From contig JAKACS010000092.1 in NCBI GenBank assembly GCA_021821235.1, positions 1-9,094 of the forward strand: a stretch of DNA of 9,094 bases, read 5' to 3'. A program made the position numbers and the translations under genes. Shown here piece by piece: positions 1 through 6,367 of this stretch. The notes under the pieces are model-generated. The model made no database searches and had not been told where the DNA came from. It saw only the letters and a list, made by a program, of their open reading frames with translations. The DNA is from Bacillota bacterium. Its GTDB lineage: Bacteria > Bacillota > Bacilli > Bacillales_B > DSM-18226. How positions within the stretch are numbered: the stretch's first letter is position 1; every line of letters starts with the position of its first letter.

Positions 1-693
1 CTTTGGGAACGTGAATGTTCGATCCAGCGCCGTCATCAAAAAGTCGTAGAGGAAGCCCCATCGTCATTTCTTAAGGAAACAACTCGTACGAAGATGGGGG
101 AGGCAGCAGTAAAAGCGGCAATATCAATTGGGTATAAAAATGCAGGAACAATCGAGTTCCTAGTTGATGAAAAGCAAAATTTCTACTTTCTTGAAATGAA
201 TACCCGTTTGCAAGTGGAGCATCCGGTAACTGAAGAAATTACTGGGTTGGACTTAGTTGAAAAACAATTGCAAATTGCTGCAGGTGAAGCTCTGGAATTT
301 TCTCAAGGAGAGGTAAAACGTGAGGGTCACTCCATTGAAGTTAGAATCTATGCGGAAGATCCGAAAACATTTTTCCCTTCACCAGGAAAAATAACCAAAT
401 TGGAATTGCCGAACGGACCTGGAGTTCGACATGAATTAGCCATTCACGGTCAATCTGTAGTCACTCCATTCTATGATCCTATGATTGCAAAGCTTGTTGT
501 TAAAGGCAGCAATCGTGAAGTAGCCATCAATCGACTGCAAGATGCATTAGCTGATTATCATATTGAAGGTATTAAAACAAATATCCCAATGCTGCAAGAG
601 GTTATTGCCCACCCGGCATTCCATTCAGGTGATACAACAACAGACTTCGTTAACAAGTATTTAAAAAGTAAAAAAGCAAAGAAAGTAAAATAG
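1..693 (+). CDS. yngH: Biotin carboxylase subunit of acyl-CoA (methylcrotonyl-CoA type) carboxylase, 5'-truncated by window edge
   Basis: This is the C-terminal 230 residues of a biotin carboxylase, the ATP-grasp enzyme that carboxylates biotin on a carrier protein using bicarbonate and ATP. The frame is open to base 1, so the gene begins outside the window; the ATG at 94 is internal. Visible family motifs are RRHQKVVEEAPS (about residues 11-22 of the fragment), the metal/ATP-binding FLEMNTRLQVEHPVTE, AEDP..FFPSPGKI, GVRHE and YYDPMI-like FYDPMIAKL near the bicarbonate/biotin site, and the C-terminal GIKTNIPML. A lysine-rich tail ends the protein, with no fused biotinyl domain. The stop is 11 bases before the separate biotin carrier gene, so the two are cotranscribed. 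The order with the following four genes is that of B. subtilis yngH-HB-G-F-E, which supports an acyl-CoA carboxylase in leucine breakdown rather than acetyl-CoA carboxylase AccC. The substrate assignment is inferred from context. Confidence 0.93.
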   Translation, partial: LWERECSIQRRHQKVVEEAPSSFLKETTRTKMGEAAVKAAISIGYKNAGTIEFLVDEKQNFYFLEMNTRLQVEHPVTEEITGLDLVEKQLQIAAGEALEFSQGEVKREGHSIEVRIYAEDPKTFFPSPGKITKLELPNGPGVRHELAIHGQSVVTPFYDPMIAKLVVKGSNREVAINRLQDALADYHIEGIKTNIPMLQEVIAHPAFHSGDTTTDFVNKYLKSKKAKKVK

Positions 694-704
694 GAGGAAT
701 AATC

Positions 705-917
705 ATGAGTGAGATAATGGCAAGTATGGCAGGAAGTGTATGGAAGGTATTAGTGAAAGTCGGCGATCAGGTGGAAGAGGATCAAGATGTAGTGATCTTG
801 GAATCGATGAAAATGGAAATTCCGATTGCAGCTGAATTCGATGGAACGGTTATCGAAGTGAAAATAAATGAAGGCGACTTTGTAAATGAAGGCGACGTCA
901 TTGTAGTACTTGAATAA
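705..917 (+). CDS. yngHB: Stand-alone biotin carrier protein (biotin/lipoyl attachment domain), 70 aa
   Basis: This 70-residue protein is a single biotinyl domain. The biotin-accepting lysine is Lys36 within ESMKMEIP (residues 33-40), in the canonical hairpin position halfway along the domain. Glycines in MAGSVWKV and VGDQV and the mirrored C-terminal half (INEGDFVNEGDVIVVLE) give the usual two-fold barrel repeat. It carries carboxybiotin between the biotin carboxylase upstream and the carboxyltransferase encoded at 2702-4246, and would be biotinylated by BirA. The ATG at 705 follows AGGAGGAA (692-699), which overlaps the stop codon of the preceding gene, so translation is likely coupled. It lacks the long Pro/Ala-rich N-terminal part of AccB and matches the length of the small YngHB-type carriers. 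Confidence 0.93.
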   Translation: MSEIMASMAGSVWKVLVKVGDQVEEDQDVVILESMKMEIPIAAEFDGTVIEVKINEGDFVNEGDVIVVLE

Positions 918-949
918 ACCTGGGATAAAGAAGGAAAGGAGTTGGAACA

Positions 950-1876
950 ATGAAGTGGCCGGAACGTGTAACGATTAAAGAGGTGGGTCCTCGTGATGGA
1001 TTGCAAAACGAAAAGGCCTTTATTTCAACAGAAGATAAAATTTCCTGGATTAATCAATTGTCAAAAAGTGGTCTAAAACATATTGAAATTACCTCTTTTG
1101 TGAATCCAAAATGGATTTCTGCACTTTCAGATGCAGCTGTCGTCGCTGCTGGCATCACAAAAGTGCCTGGTGTCACCTATACAGCACTCGTTCCAAACCT
1201 TCAAGGGTTGGAACGGGCATTACAAGCGAACATTGATGAAGTAGCCGTATTTATGTCAGCAAGCGAAACACATAACCTAAAAAATATCAATAAAACCATT
1301 GAGGCGACTTTCCCTCTGTTAAAAGATTTGGTCAGTGAAGCCATTTCAGCAGGAAAATTAACGAGAGGTTATGTTTCGACCGTTTTTGGATGTCCGTATG
1401 AAGGGGAAGTTGAAATCGATGAGGTCATAAGGGTTTCCGAAGCTTTTTTTGAAATGGGGATTGCAGAGCTGTCTCTCGGGGATACCATCGGTGTGGCAAA
1501 TCCAAAACAAGTCCAAGAAGTGTTGGAAGTTTTATTAAAAAGATTTCCAGTAGATAAAATAGCGATGCATTTTCATGATACACGAGGAACAGCTTTGGCC
1601 AACATTTTAGTATCGTTAGAAATGGGAATTACTATTTTTGATTCTTCGCTTGGCGGCTTAGGAGGCTGCCCATATGCACCTGGAGCATCCGGTAACGTGG
1701 CAACGGACGATTTACTGTATATGCTTCATGGCATGGGAATTCACACGGGGGCAGATCAGCAAAAGATCACTTTTGCATCCCAATTCATTCAGGAAAAAAT
1801 TGGAAGGACTTTACCTAGTAAAAGCTTTCAAGCCGCAAGCTCTCAGCTGTGTGGAAAGCCTGGAAATATCGTGTGA
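950..1876 (+). CDS. yngG: Hydroxymethylglutaryl-CoA lyase
   Basis: This 308-residue protein is of the HMG-CoA lyase family (DRE-TIM barrel), which cleaves HMG-CoA to acetyl-CoA and acetoacetate, the last step of leucine catabolism. Visible motifs are GPRDGLQNE (residues 13-21, with catalytic Arg15 and metal ligand Asp16), SASETHN (103-109), STVFGCPYEG (143-152), the metal-binding pair His207/His209 in MHFHDTRG, and the family signature GGLGGCPYAPGASGN (235-249) with active-site Cys240 and metal-ligand Asn249. The start at 950 is set by AAAGGAG (935-941), 8 bases upstream. The protein is about ten residues longer at the C-terminus than I recall for B. subtilis YngG; the extra tail (SQLCGKPGNIV) carries no recognisable motif. 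It lies 32 bases after the biotin carrier and 14 bases before the hydratase gene. Expected to be cytosolic and dependent on a divalent metal. Confidence 0.95.
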   Translation: MKWPERVTIKEVGPRDGLQNEKAFISTEDKISWINQLSKSGLKHIEITSFVNPKWISALSDAAVVAAGITKVPGVTYTALVPNLQGLERALQANIDEVAVFMSASETHNLKNINKTIEATFPLLKDLVSEAISAGKLTRGYVSTVFGCPYEGEVEIDEVIRVSEAFFEMGIAELSLGDTIGVANPKQVQEVLEVLLKRFPVDKIAMHFHDTRGTALANILVSLEMGITIFDSSLGGLGGCPYAPGASGNVATDDLLYMLHGMGIHTGADQQKITFASQFIQEKIGRTLPSKSFQAASSQLCGKPGNIV

Positions 1877-1890
1877 GAAAGGGTGAGATC

Positions 1891-2673
1891 ATGAATAAAA
1901 CCATATTAGTGAACAAGATGGAAAACGGAATCGTGATGATTACTTTAAATAGGCCGGAAGCTGCTAATGCTTTGTCCGTACAAATGTTAGAGGGCCTGTA
2001 CGATGCAATTCTTACATGTAAATATGATCGATCAATCCGCTGTATCATCATAACAGGGACTGGGGAAAAAGCTTTTTGTGCGGGAGCTGATTTAAAGGAA
2101 CGAGCTGGAATGGATCCGGTTCAGGTGAGGCAGACTGTTTCTTTGATCCGAGAAAATATCAACTCTTTAGAATCATTACCGCAACCGGTCATAGCAGCTG
2201 TTAACGGTGTTGCTTTTGGCGGGGGAACGGAACTGGCGCTTGCTTGTGATATCCGTATTGCCTCTGAAACGGCAAAACTTGGATTGACGGAAACATCACT
2301 GGGAATTATTCCAGGTGCAGGAGGAACACAGCGTTTACCTAGATTAGTAGGAAAGGGACGTGCCAAAGAGCTGATTTTCACTGCCAGACGAATTGATGCT
2401 AAAGAGGCCTTCGAAATTGGATTAGTAGAGTATGCGGTGCCGGCTGAAAGCTTGCTAGATAAAGCATTGGAGATCGCAGGACAAATTGTTCGGAATGGTC
2501 CTATTGCTGTCGCTCAAGCAAAGTTCGCCATCGAAAAAGGTTATGATGTGGATCTGAACACCGGTCTTGCCATTGAACAAAATGCCTATGAAGTAACCAT
2601 TCCAACAAAAGATCGATTAGAAGGCTTACAGGCTTTTAAAGAAAAACGTACGCCGATATACACGGGAGAATAA
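1891..2673 (+). CDS. yngF: Enoyl-CoA hydratase, probable methylglutaconyl-CoA hydratase
   Basis: This is a 260-residue crotonase-fold protein, the same length as I recall for B. subtilis YngF. The oxyanion-hole segments are CAGADLKER (63-71) and NGVAFGGGTELALACD (105-120). The two general acid/base glutamates of enoyl-CoA hydratases are present as Glu114 (GGTELA) and Glu134 (TETSLGIIPGAGGTQRLPR), so hydratase rather than isomerase chemistry is expected. The C-terminal GLQAFKEKRTPIYTGE is typical of the family. I place the start at ATG 1891, with AAAGGGTGAG (1878-1887) just upstream; the frame is open further up to 1849, but that part overlaps yngG and has no ribosome binding site. Between the carboxylase and the HMG-CoA lyase in one operon, the expected reaction is hydration of 3-methylglutaconyl-CoA to HMG-CoA. 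That specificity is inferred from context. Confidence 0.94.
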   Translation: MNKTILVNKMENGIVMITLNRPEAANALSVQMLEGLYDAILTCKYDRSIRCIIITGTGEKAFCAGADLKERAGMDPVQVRQTVSLIRENINSLESLPQPVIAAVNGVAFGGGTELALACDIRIASETAKLGLTETSLGIIPGAGGTQRLPRLVGKGRAKELIFTARRIDAKEAFEIGLVEYAVPAESLLDKALEIAGQIVRNGPIAVAQAKFAIEKGYDVDLNTGLAIEQNAYEVTIPTKDRLEGLQAFKEKRTPIYTGE

Positions 2674-2701
2674 GAAAACTAGATATATAGGAAGAAAGAG
2701 G

Positions 2702-4246
2702 ATGACAGTTGATATGAAACCTTTACAACAAACACTCAAAGATAGAGTAGAACAAATCAAAAAGGGTGGAGCACCTAAATATCTTGAAAAAAACAAAGAG
2801 CAGGGAAAGATGTTCGTCCGCGATCGTTTATCACTATTATTCGATCCTGGCTTTGATCTGGAGGATGCTCTATTTGCAAACTGTATGGCGGGGGATCTTC
2901 CTGCAGATGGTGTTGTGACAGGAATGGGCAAGATTAATGGCCAGCTTGTCTGTGTGATGGCAAATGATTCAACGGTCAAAGCCGGTTCATGGGGAGCCCG
3001 GACGGTAGAAAAAATCATTCGAATTCAAGAAACAGCAGAAAAACTTCGAGTACCATTATTGTACCTGGTCGATTCAGCTGGAGCACGGATCACGGATCAG
3101 GTGGAAATGTTCCCGGGCCGTCGTGGTGCGGGAAGAATCTTTTACAATCAAGTGAAACTTTCAGGGAAAGTTCCGCAAGCATGTATTCTGTTTGGACCAT
3201 CTGCTGCTGGCGGAGCCTATATTCCAGCTTTTTGTGACATTGTCATTATGGTTGATAAAAATGCATCGATGTACCTGGGGTCACCGCGAATGGCCGAAAT
3301 GGTTATTGGCGAAAAAGTAACCTTGGAGGAAATGGGCGGTGCCCGCATGCACTGTTCTGTTTCAGGCTGCGGCGATGTTCTGGCGAAAAATGAAGAACAA
3401 GCCATTTCTATGGCTAGAAACTATCTTTCTTTTTTTCCTGCTAATTTTTCAGAGAAACCGCCTGTTCGTGGGGCTGTGGATCCTAAACAATTGAAGAAAC
3501 CATTAGAAGAGCTGATTCCGGAAAATCAGAATTCACCATTTAATATGCATGATTTAATTAATGGGATTATTGATGAAGGCTCTTTCTTTGAAATTAAAAA
3601 ACTTTTTGCAGGCGAACTTATTACAGGACTTGCCCGTATCGATGGAAAACCAGTCGGAATCATTGCTAATCAGCCGCGAATGAAAGGCGGGGTATTATTC
3701 CACGATTCAGCTGACAAGGCTGCAAAATTTATTAATCTGTGTGATGCCTACCATATTCCGCTTCTTTTCCTAGTTGATGTGCCTGGATTTATGATTGGTA
3801 CAAAGGTAGAACGAGCGGGCATCATTCGCCATGGTGCGAAAATGGTTTCAGCGATGGCTGAAGCGAGTGTTCCAAAAATATCTGTGATCGTACGTAAAGC
3901 ATATGGCGCTGGTCTTTATGCAATGGCTGGCCCTGCATTTGAGCCGGATGCTTGTCTTGCCCTTCCTTCTGCCCAAATTGCCGTTATGGGACCGGAAGCA
4001 GCAGTTAATGCCGTTTATGCCAATAAAATTGCTGCCTTGCCTGAGGAGGAGCGTGCCGCATTCATAGAAGAAAAACGTGAGGAATATAAAGCGGATATTG
4101 ATATTTATCGGTTAGCGTCCGAAATGGTGATTGACGGTATTATTCCTGCAAACTCTTTACGCGCAGAGCTTGTCAATCGTTTTGAGGCATATTCTTCAAA
4201 ATATCTCATTTTCTCAGAACGAAAACACCCTGTGTATCCTGTCTAA
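2702..4246 (+). CDS. yngE: Acyl-CoA carboxylase carboxyltransferase (beta) subunit, probably methylcrotonyl-CoA
   Basis: This 514-residue carboxyltransferase transfers CO2 from carboxybiotin to an acyl-CoA. It has both crotonase-like halves of the family. The N-terminal half includes SWGARTVEKI (96-105), DSAGARITDQVEMFPGRRGA (124-143) and the oxyanion segment FGPSAAGGAYIPAF (164-177). The C-terminal half includes ITGLARIDG, IIANQPRMKGG (320-330), VDVPGFMIGTKVERAGIIRH (358-377), RKAYGAGLYAMAGPAFEPD (398-416) and the closing IIPANSLR/FSERKHPVYPV. The GRRGAGRIFYNQVKLSG block matches YngE of B. subtilis and methylcrotonyl-CoA carboxylase beta chains more closely than short AccA/AccD subunits. The start at 2702 has AGGAAG (2689-2694) seven bases upstream; ATG 2714 is an alternative with a poorer spacing. 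The gene is complete, and its stop is four bases from the CoA-transferase remnant. Methylcrotonyl-CoA as substrate is inferred from the operon; propionyl-CoA activity cannot be excluded. Confidence 0.93.
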   Translation: MTVDMKPLQQTLKDRVEQIKKGGAPKYLEKNKEQGKMFVRDRLSLLFDPGFDLEDALFANCMAGDLPADGVVTGMGKINGQLVCVMANDSTVKAGSWGARTVEKIIRIQETAEKLRVPLLYLVDSAGARITDQVEMFPGRRGAGRIFYNQVKLSGKVPQACILFGPSAAGGAYIPAFCDIVIMVDKNASMYLGSPRMAEMVIGEKVTLEEMGGARMHCSVSGCGDVLAKNEEQAISMARNYLSFFPANFSEKPPVRGAVDPKQLKKPLEELIPENQNSPFNMHDLINGIIDEGSFFEIKKLFAGELITGLARIDGKPVGIIANQPRMKGGVLFHDSADKAAKFINLCDAYHIPLLFLVDVPGFMIGTKVERAGIIRHGAKMVSAMAEASVPKISVIVRKAYGAGLYAMAGPAFEPDACLALPSAQIAVMGPEAAVNAVYANKIAALPEEERAAFIEEKREEYKADIDIYRLASEMVIDGIIPANSLRAELVNRFEAYSSKYLIFSERKHPVYPV

Positions 4247-4250
4247 TTTT

Positions 4251-4409
4251 TTACAAACGATTTCAAATTTAATTACCGATTTGGCCGTATTTGATTTTAC
4301 TCCCGAAGGAATGGTTCTCGTGGAAACACAGCACGGAGTATCGATTGAGGAAGTGAAAGAAAAAACAGAAGCTTCATTTAAAATTAGTATGAAATTACCA
4401 ATTAAATAA
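4251..4409 (+). pseudogene. C-terminal remnant of CoA-transferase subunit B (ScoB/AtoA family)
   Basis: About 50 codons in one frame read as the end of a CoA-transferase beta subunit: NLITDLAVFDFTPEGMVLVE, then an HGVSIEEVKEKTEASFKIS-like tail and a stop at 4407-4409. The block (I)ITDLxVFDxTPEGxVLVE...GVSxEEVKxKTEAxF is the recognisable last segment of 3-oxoacid/succinyl-CoA:acetoacetate CoA-transferase subunit B. An intact subunit has over 200 residues; everything upstream, including the catalytic region and all of subunit A, is missing. The frame runs back into yngE, but there is no start codon with a ribosome binding site at the homology boundary. The remnant begins within about 20 bases of the carboxylase stop, so a deletion joining the two is the simplest explanation. 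The identification comes from motif memory and was not tested by alignment. Confidence 0.72.
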
Positions 4410-4465
4410 TGTTATAGACTTGTTCCGATGACAATGAAATGGATTGATAAAAAGTCCTCTGCAAG

Positions 4466-4516
4466 AAAAAGGTATAATTCCTCATAAATCTGAGGGAATT
4501 ATACCTTCATTTCTTT
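4466..4516 (+). terminator. Hairpin, possible terminator of the carboxylase operon
   Basis: AGGTATAATTCCTCA (4470-4484) pairs with TGAGGGAATTATACCT (4491-4506) with one bulged base and a 6-base loop (TAAATC). An A-run precedes the stem and a moderately T-rich stretch (TCATTTCTTT, 4507-4516) follows. It lies 60 bases after the CoA-transferase remnant, as expected for the original operon terminator. The U-tract is imperfect, so termination efficiency is uncertain. The stem is nearly symmetric and could also act on the minus strand. Confidence 0.6.
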
Positions 4517-4583
4517 CAAAGATGTATGTTGAACGAATCAAGGTGGGGAAGCATTGGGCTACATGAAGGAAGATAGGAAATTT

Positions 4584-4678
4584 GAGGAGGAAGATAAATG
4601 AATATTTATGTGATCATGAAGCGCACTTTTGATACAGAAGAACCACCGTCAAATTCCCGAAACCCTTTTAAATACTGA
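4584..4678 (+). pseudogene. etfB: Ribosome binding site and first ~15 codons of etfB (electron-transfer flavoprotein beta subunit), truncated
   Basis: A strong Shine-Dalgarno site, GAGGAGG (4584-4590), stands seven bases before ATG 4598. The frame reads MNIYVIMKRTFDTEE and then turns into the unrelated PPSNSRNPFKY and a stop at 4676-4678. The first 15 residues match the conserved N-terminus of Bacillus EtfB (MNLYVLMKRTFDTEE type). ETF beta is normally about 255 residues and forms, with ETF alpha, the flavoprotein that accepts electrons from acyl-CoA dehydrogenases. Homology stops at about base 4642, and neither the rest of etfB nor etfA is present in the window. The initiation signals are intact, so a 26-residue peptide could still be made, but I see no reason to give it a function. 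The match is short, although the motif is distinctive. Confidence 0.65.
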
Positions 4679-4858
4679 TTCAATTGATGTGGTCGCGTAT
4701 TTTTAGTCTCGAACTCACCGCTCAGAACGAGACTTTTCCCATTTGTCAAACTCCATTTTAGGCGATCAGCATTGAAGAGTAAATTTATGTTCTATCCCAT
4801 TAAATTTTAAAAAAGCACTCATCTGCATATGTTGAAATTTTCCATGTTGAGTTTCCAT
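4643..4858 (-). pseudogene. Unrecognised minus-strand coding scrap, apparently frameshifted
   Basis: On the minus strand a frame starting with ATG at 4858 (METQHGKFQHMQ..., through SAFLKFNGIEHKFTL) stops at 4766. The adjacent frame, open from 4791 leftwards, takes over with FNADRLKWSLTNGKSLVL and then SGEFETKNTRPHQLNQYLKG FREFDGG up to about 4643, exactly where the etfB fragment breaks off. One single-base shift near 4770-4780 would join them into about 75 continuous protein-like residues, with basic and polar composition and few low-complexity runs. I do not recognise the family; a fragment of a transposase or other mobile-element protein is one guess, with no motif to support it. No ribosome binding site is evident before the ATG. 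The stretch could be non-coding by chance, hence the low confidence. Confidence 0.3.
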
Positions 4859-4992
4859 TTGTGTAAAAATTGACTTACTTTTAATTTTAACATGCCTAAG
4901 GCTCTAAAAATGGCTTACGGGTATTACAGATAGAAAAATCGTTTTTTAAGCAATTAGCTTGAGTGTTTTTAACCCTTTTTTCATTCGATTTT
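4859..4992. other. AT-rich intergenic stretch without a gene
   Basis: Between the minus-strand scrap and the dinB promoter I see no open frame with a plausible start, no RNA gene and no clear repeat. There is a very weak inverted repeat AAGC-AATTA-GCTT at about 4948-4960. I found no LexA/DinR-type box (GAAC-N4-GTTC) between here and the dinB start, so SOS control of dinB is not indicated. Confidence 0.5.
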
Positions 4993-5001
4993 TGTTACAA
5001 T
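4993..5001 (+). promoter_or_regulatory. Probable dinB promoter, extended -10
   Basis: TGTTACAAT (4993-5001) is an extended -10 element (TGn + TACAAT) upstream of the polymerase IV gene, with no convincing -35 at the usual distance. Transcription would begin near 5008. This argues that the frame upstream of that point, open back to a TTG at 4959, is not translated. Confidence 0.45.
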
Positions 5002-5039
5002 CAAGTAGAAGGTTGATGGATTATAGGATGTGTCCGTGG

Positions 5040-6329
5040 ATGAATGAAATGTATCCGAAAAAAGGCAGAGTTATTTTTCATGTTGATATGAACAGTTTTT
5101 ATGCCTCTGTTGAAATGGCATTTGATCCTGCTTTAAAAGGAAAGCCGCTTGCGATTGCCGGAAATGTTGAGGAACGCAGGGGAATCATTGTTACATGTAG
5201 CTATGAAGCCAGAAAGTTTGGAGTAAAAACAACAATGCCGCTTTGGGAAGCAAAAAAACTATGCCCACAGTTAATTGTGAAGCCGCCGAATTTTGACCGC
5301 TACCGAGCCGCATCGATTGGGATGTTTGTACTTTTGAGACAGTATACCCACTTAGTGGAGCCCGTTTCCATTGATGAAGGGTACCTTGATATAACCGGAA
5401 GTTTTGAACTTGGAGCACCGCTTGAAATCGCTGAAAGTATCCAGAAACGAATTTTGAATGAACTGGATTTGCCCTGCAGTATTGGCGTGGCACCGAATAA
5501 GTTTTTAGCGAAAATGGCTTCCGATATGAAAAAACCACTTGGCATTACCGTACTTCGCAAACGGGATGTAGCGAAGATTCTTTGGCCGTTATCTGCCGCC
5601 GAAATGCACGGGATTGGCACAAAAACGGCAGAAAAACTGGCTGCAATCGGAATCCATACTATTGGAGATTTAGCAAATGGGAATGAAATTCAACTCAAAG
5701 CACTTCTTGGTATAAATGGAATCCGCTTAAAGGAACGGGCGAACGGAATCGATCATCGGCCTGTAGATCCCGAGTCCGTATCTGATTTTAAAAGCATCGG
5801 CAACTCAACGACTTTGCCTAAAGATATTGCCAATCAACAGGAGCTATTTTCAATTTTGGATTCGTTAGCCGAGAAGGTTTCAACGCGCTTAAAACGGAAA
5901 AAGGTCTATGCAGCAACGCTGAGTATTACGATTCGTTACAAAAATCGCAAAACGATTACGAGAAGTAAAAAACTTACGAATGCCATCTGTCAAAAAGAGG
6001 AGATAAACCAGCATGCCAGAAAGCTGTTGATACAGCATTGGAACGGTGATCCCGTCCGACTTTTGGGAATCACCGGTTCTGATCTTGTTGATCAAGAGCA
6101 TGCTTTCAAACAGCTTGATTTGTTTTCGTTTGAAAAAGAAGCCCAGAAAGAACCGCTGTTTAAGGCGATGTCCGAACTTCGTTCAAAATATGGGAAAAAT
6201 ATTATTGAACCAGCAGGTCTGCATCATGTGGATCCAGGACATCAAATTGGAACGGAAACAAGCTTTAATAAAGATTTTTTACGATCCTTTCCGAAACATG
6301 CAGATCACGAAAAAGACGAAAAAGAATGA
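5040..6329 (+). CDS. dinB: DNA polymerase IV (Y-family translesion polymerase, DinB)
   Basis: This is about 429 residues of a Y-family polymerase that copies damaged DNA without proofreading. Numbered from ATG 5040, the catalytic metal ligands are Asp16 (HVDMNSFYASVE) and Asp112/Glu113 (VSIDEGYLD); Tyr21 occupies the steric-gate position that excludes ribonucleotides. CSYEARKFGVKTTMPLWEAK is the fingers region, GVAPNKFLAKMASDMKKP the palm, GIGTKTAEKL the helix-hairpin-helix thumb, and KSIGNSTTLPKD starts the little finger. A beta-clamp binding motif, QLDLF, lies at 358-362 near the C-terminus. It resembles B. subtilis YqjH rather than the LexA-controlled, phage-type UvrX/YqjW. The start is uncertain: the frame is open from TTG 4959, but the promoter lies inside that stretch and conservation begins at MYPKKGR. 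ATG 5040 or 5049 fits best, with only weak ribosome binding sites. It converges with zwf. Confidence 0.93.
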   Translation: MNEMYPKKGRVIFHVDMNSFYASVEMAFDPALKGKPLAIAGNVEERRGIIVTCSYEARKFGVKTTMPLWEAKKLCPQLIVKPPNFDRYRAASIGMFVLLRQYTHLVEPVSIDEGYLDITGSFELGAPLEIAESIQKRILNELDLPCSIGVAPNKFLAKMASDMKKPLGITVLRKRDVAKILWPLSAAEMHGIGTKTAEKLAAIGIHTIGDLANGNEIQLKALLGINGIRLKERANGIDHRPVDPESVSDFKSIGNSTTLPKDIANQQELFSILDSLAEKVSTRLKRKKVYAATLSITIRYKNRKTITRSKKLTNAICQKEEINQHARKLLIQHWNGDPVRLLGITGSDLVDQEHAFKQLDLFSFEKEAQKEPLFKAMSELRSKYGKNIIEPAGLHHVDPGHQIGTETSFNKDFLRSFPKHADHEKDEKE

Positions 6330-6366
6330 AAAAAGCACGTGTAAATACATACATGTGCTTTTTTCT
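6329..6366. terminator. Bidirectional terminator between dinB and zwf
   Basis: AAAAAAGCACGTGTA (6329-6343) pairs with TACATGTGCTTTTTT (6350-6364), with one G-U pair and a 6-base loop. The stem is flanked by A and T runs, so it reads as a Rho-independent terminator on either strand. It overlaps the dinB stop codon and sits just beyond the zwf stop, serving both convergent genes. Confidence 0.88.
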
Positions 6367-6367
6367 T

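Noticed and set aside
4..94. Reading the biotin carboxylase as starting at ATG 94.
   Set aside because: The frame continues to base 1 with strongly conserved family sequence (RRHQKVVEEAPS), so the gene is cut by the window edge.
4473..4478. Perfect TATAAT before the etfB remnant.
   Set aside because: The nearest TTGATA is 23 bases upstream, there is no extended -10, and the box is part of a hairpin arm.
4533..4601. A frame ending in LGYMKEDRKFEEEDK whose TGA overlaps the etfB ATG, as if it were the tail of an upstream operon gene.
   Set aside because: It is open for only 22 codons after a stop and I recognise no family; the charged run mostly reflects the purine-rich ribosome binding site region. 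It may be worth including when the locus is aligned.
4705..4734. Inverted repeat AGTCTCG...CGAGACT followed by TTTT, looking like a short terminator.
   Set aside because: The loop is 16 bases and the stem only 7 pairs. The same bases fit the minus-strand coding scrap, so a separate terminator is not needed to explain them.
4880..5040. Possible SOS (LexA/DinR) control of dinB.
   Set aside because: No GAAC-N4-GTTC-like palindrome is present upstream of the gene, and the protein resembles the YqjH type rather than the damage-inducible phage-like type.
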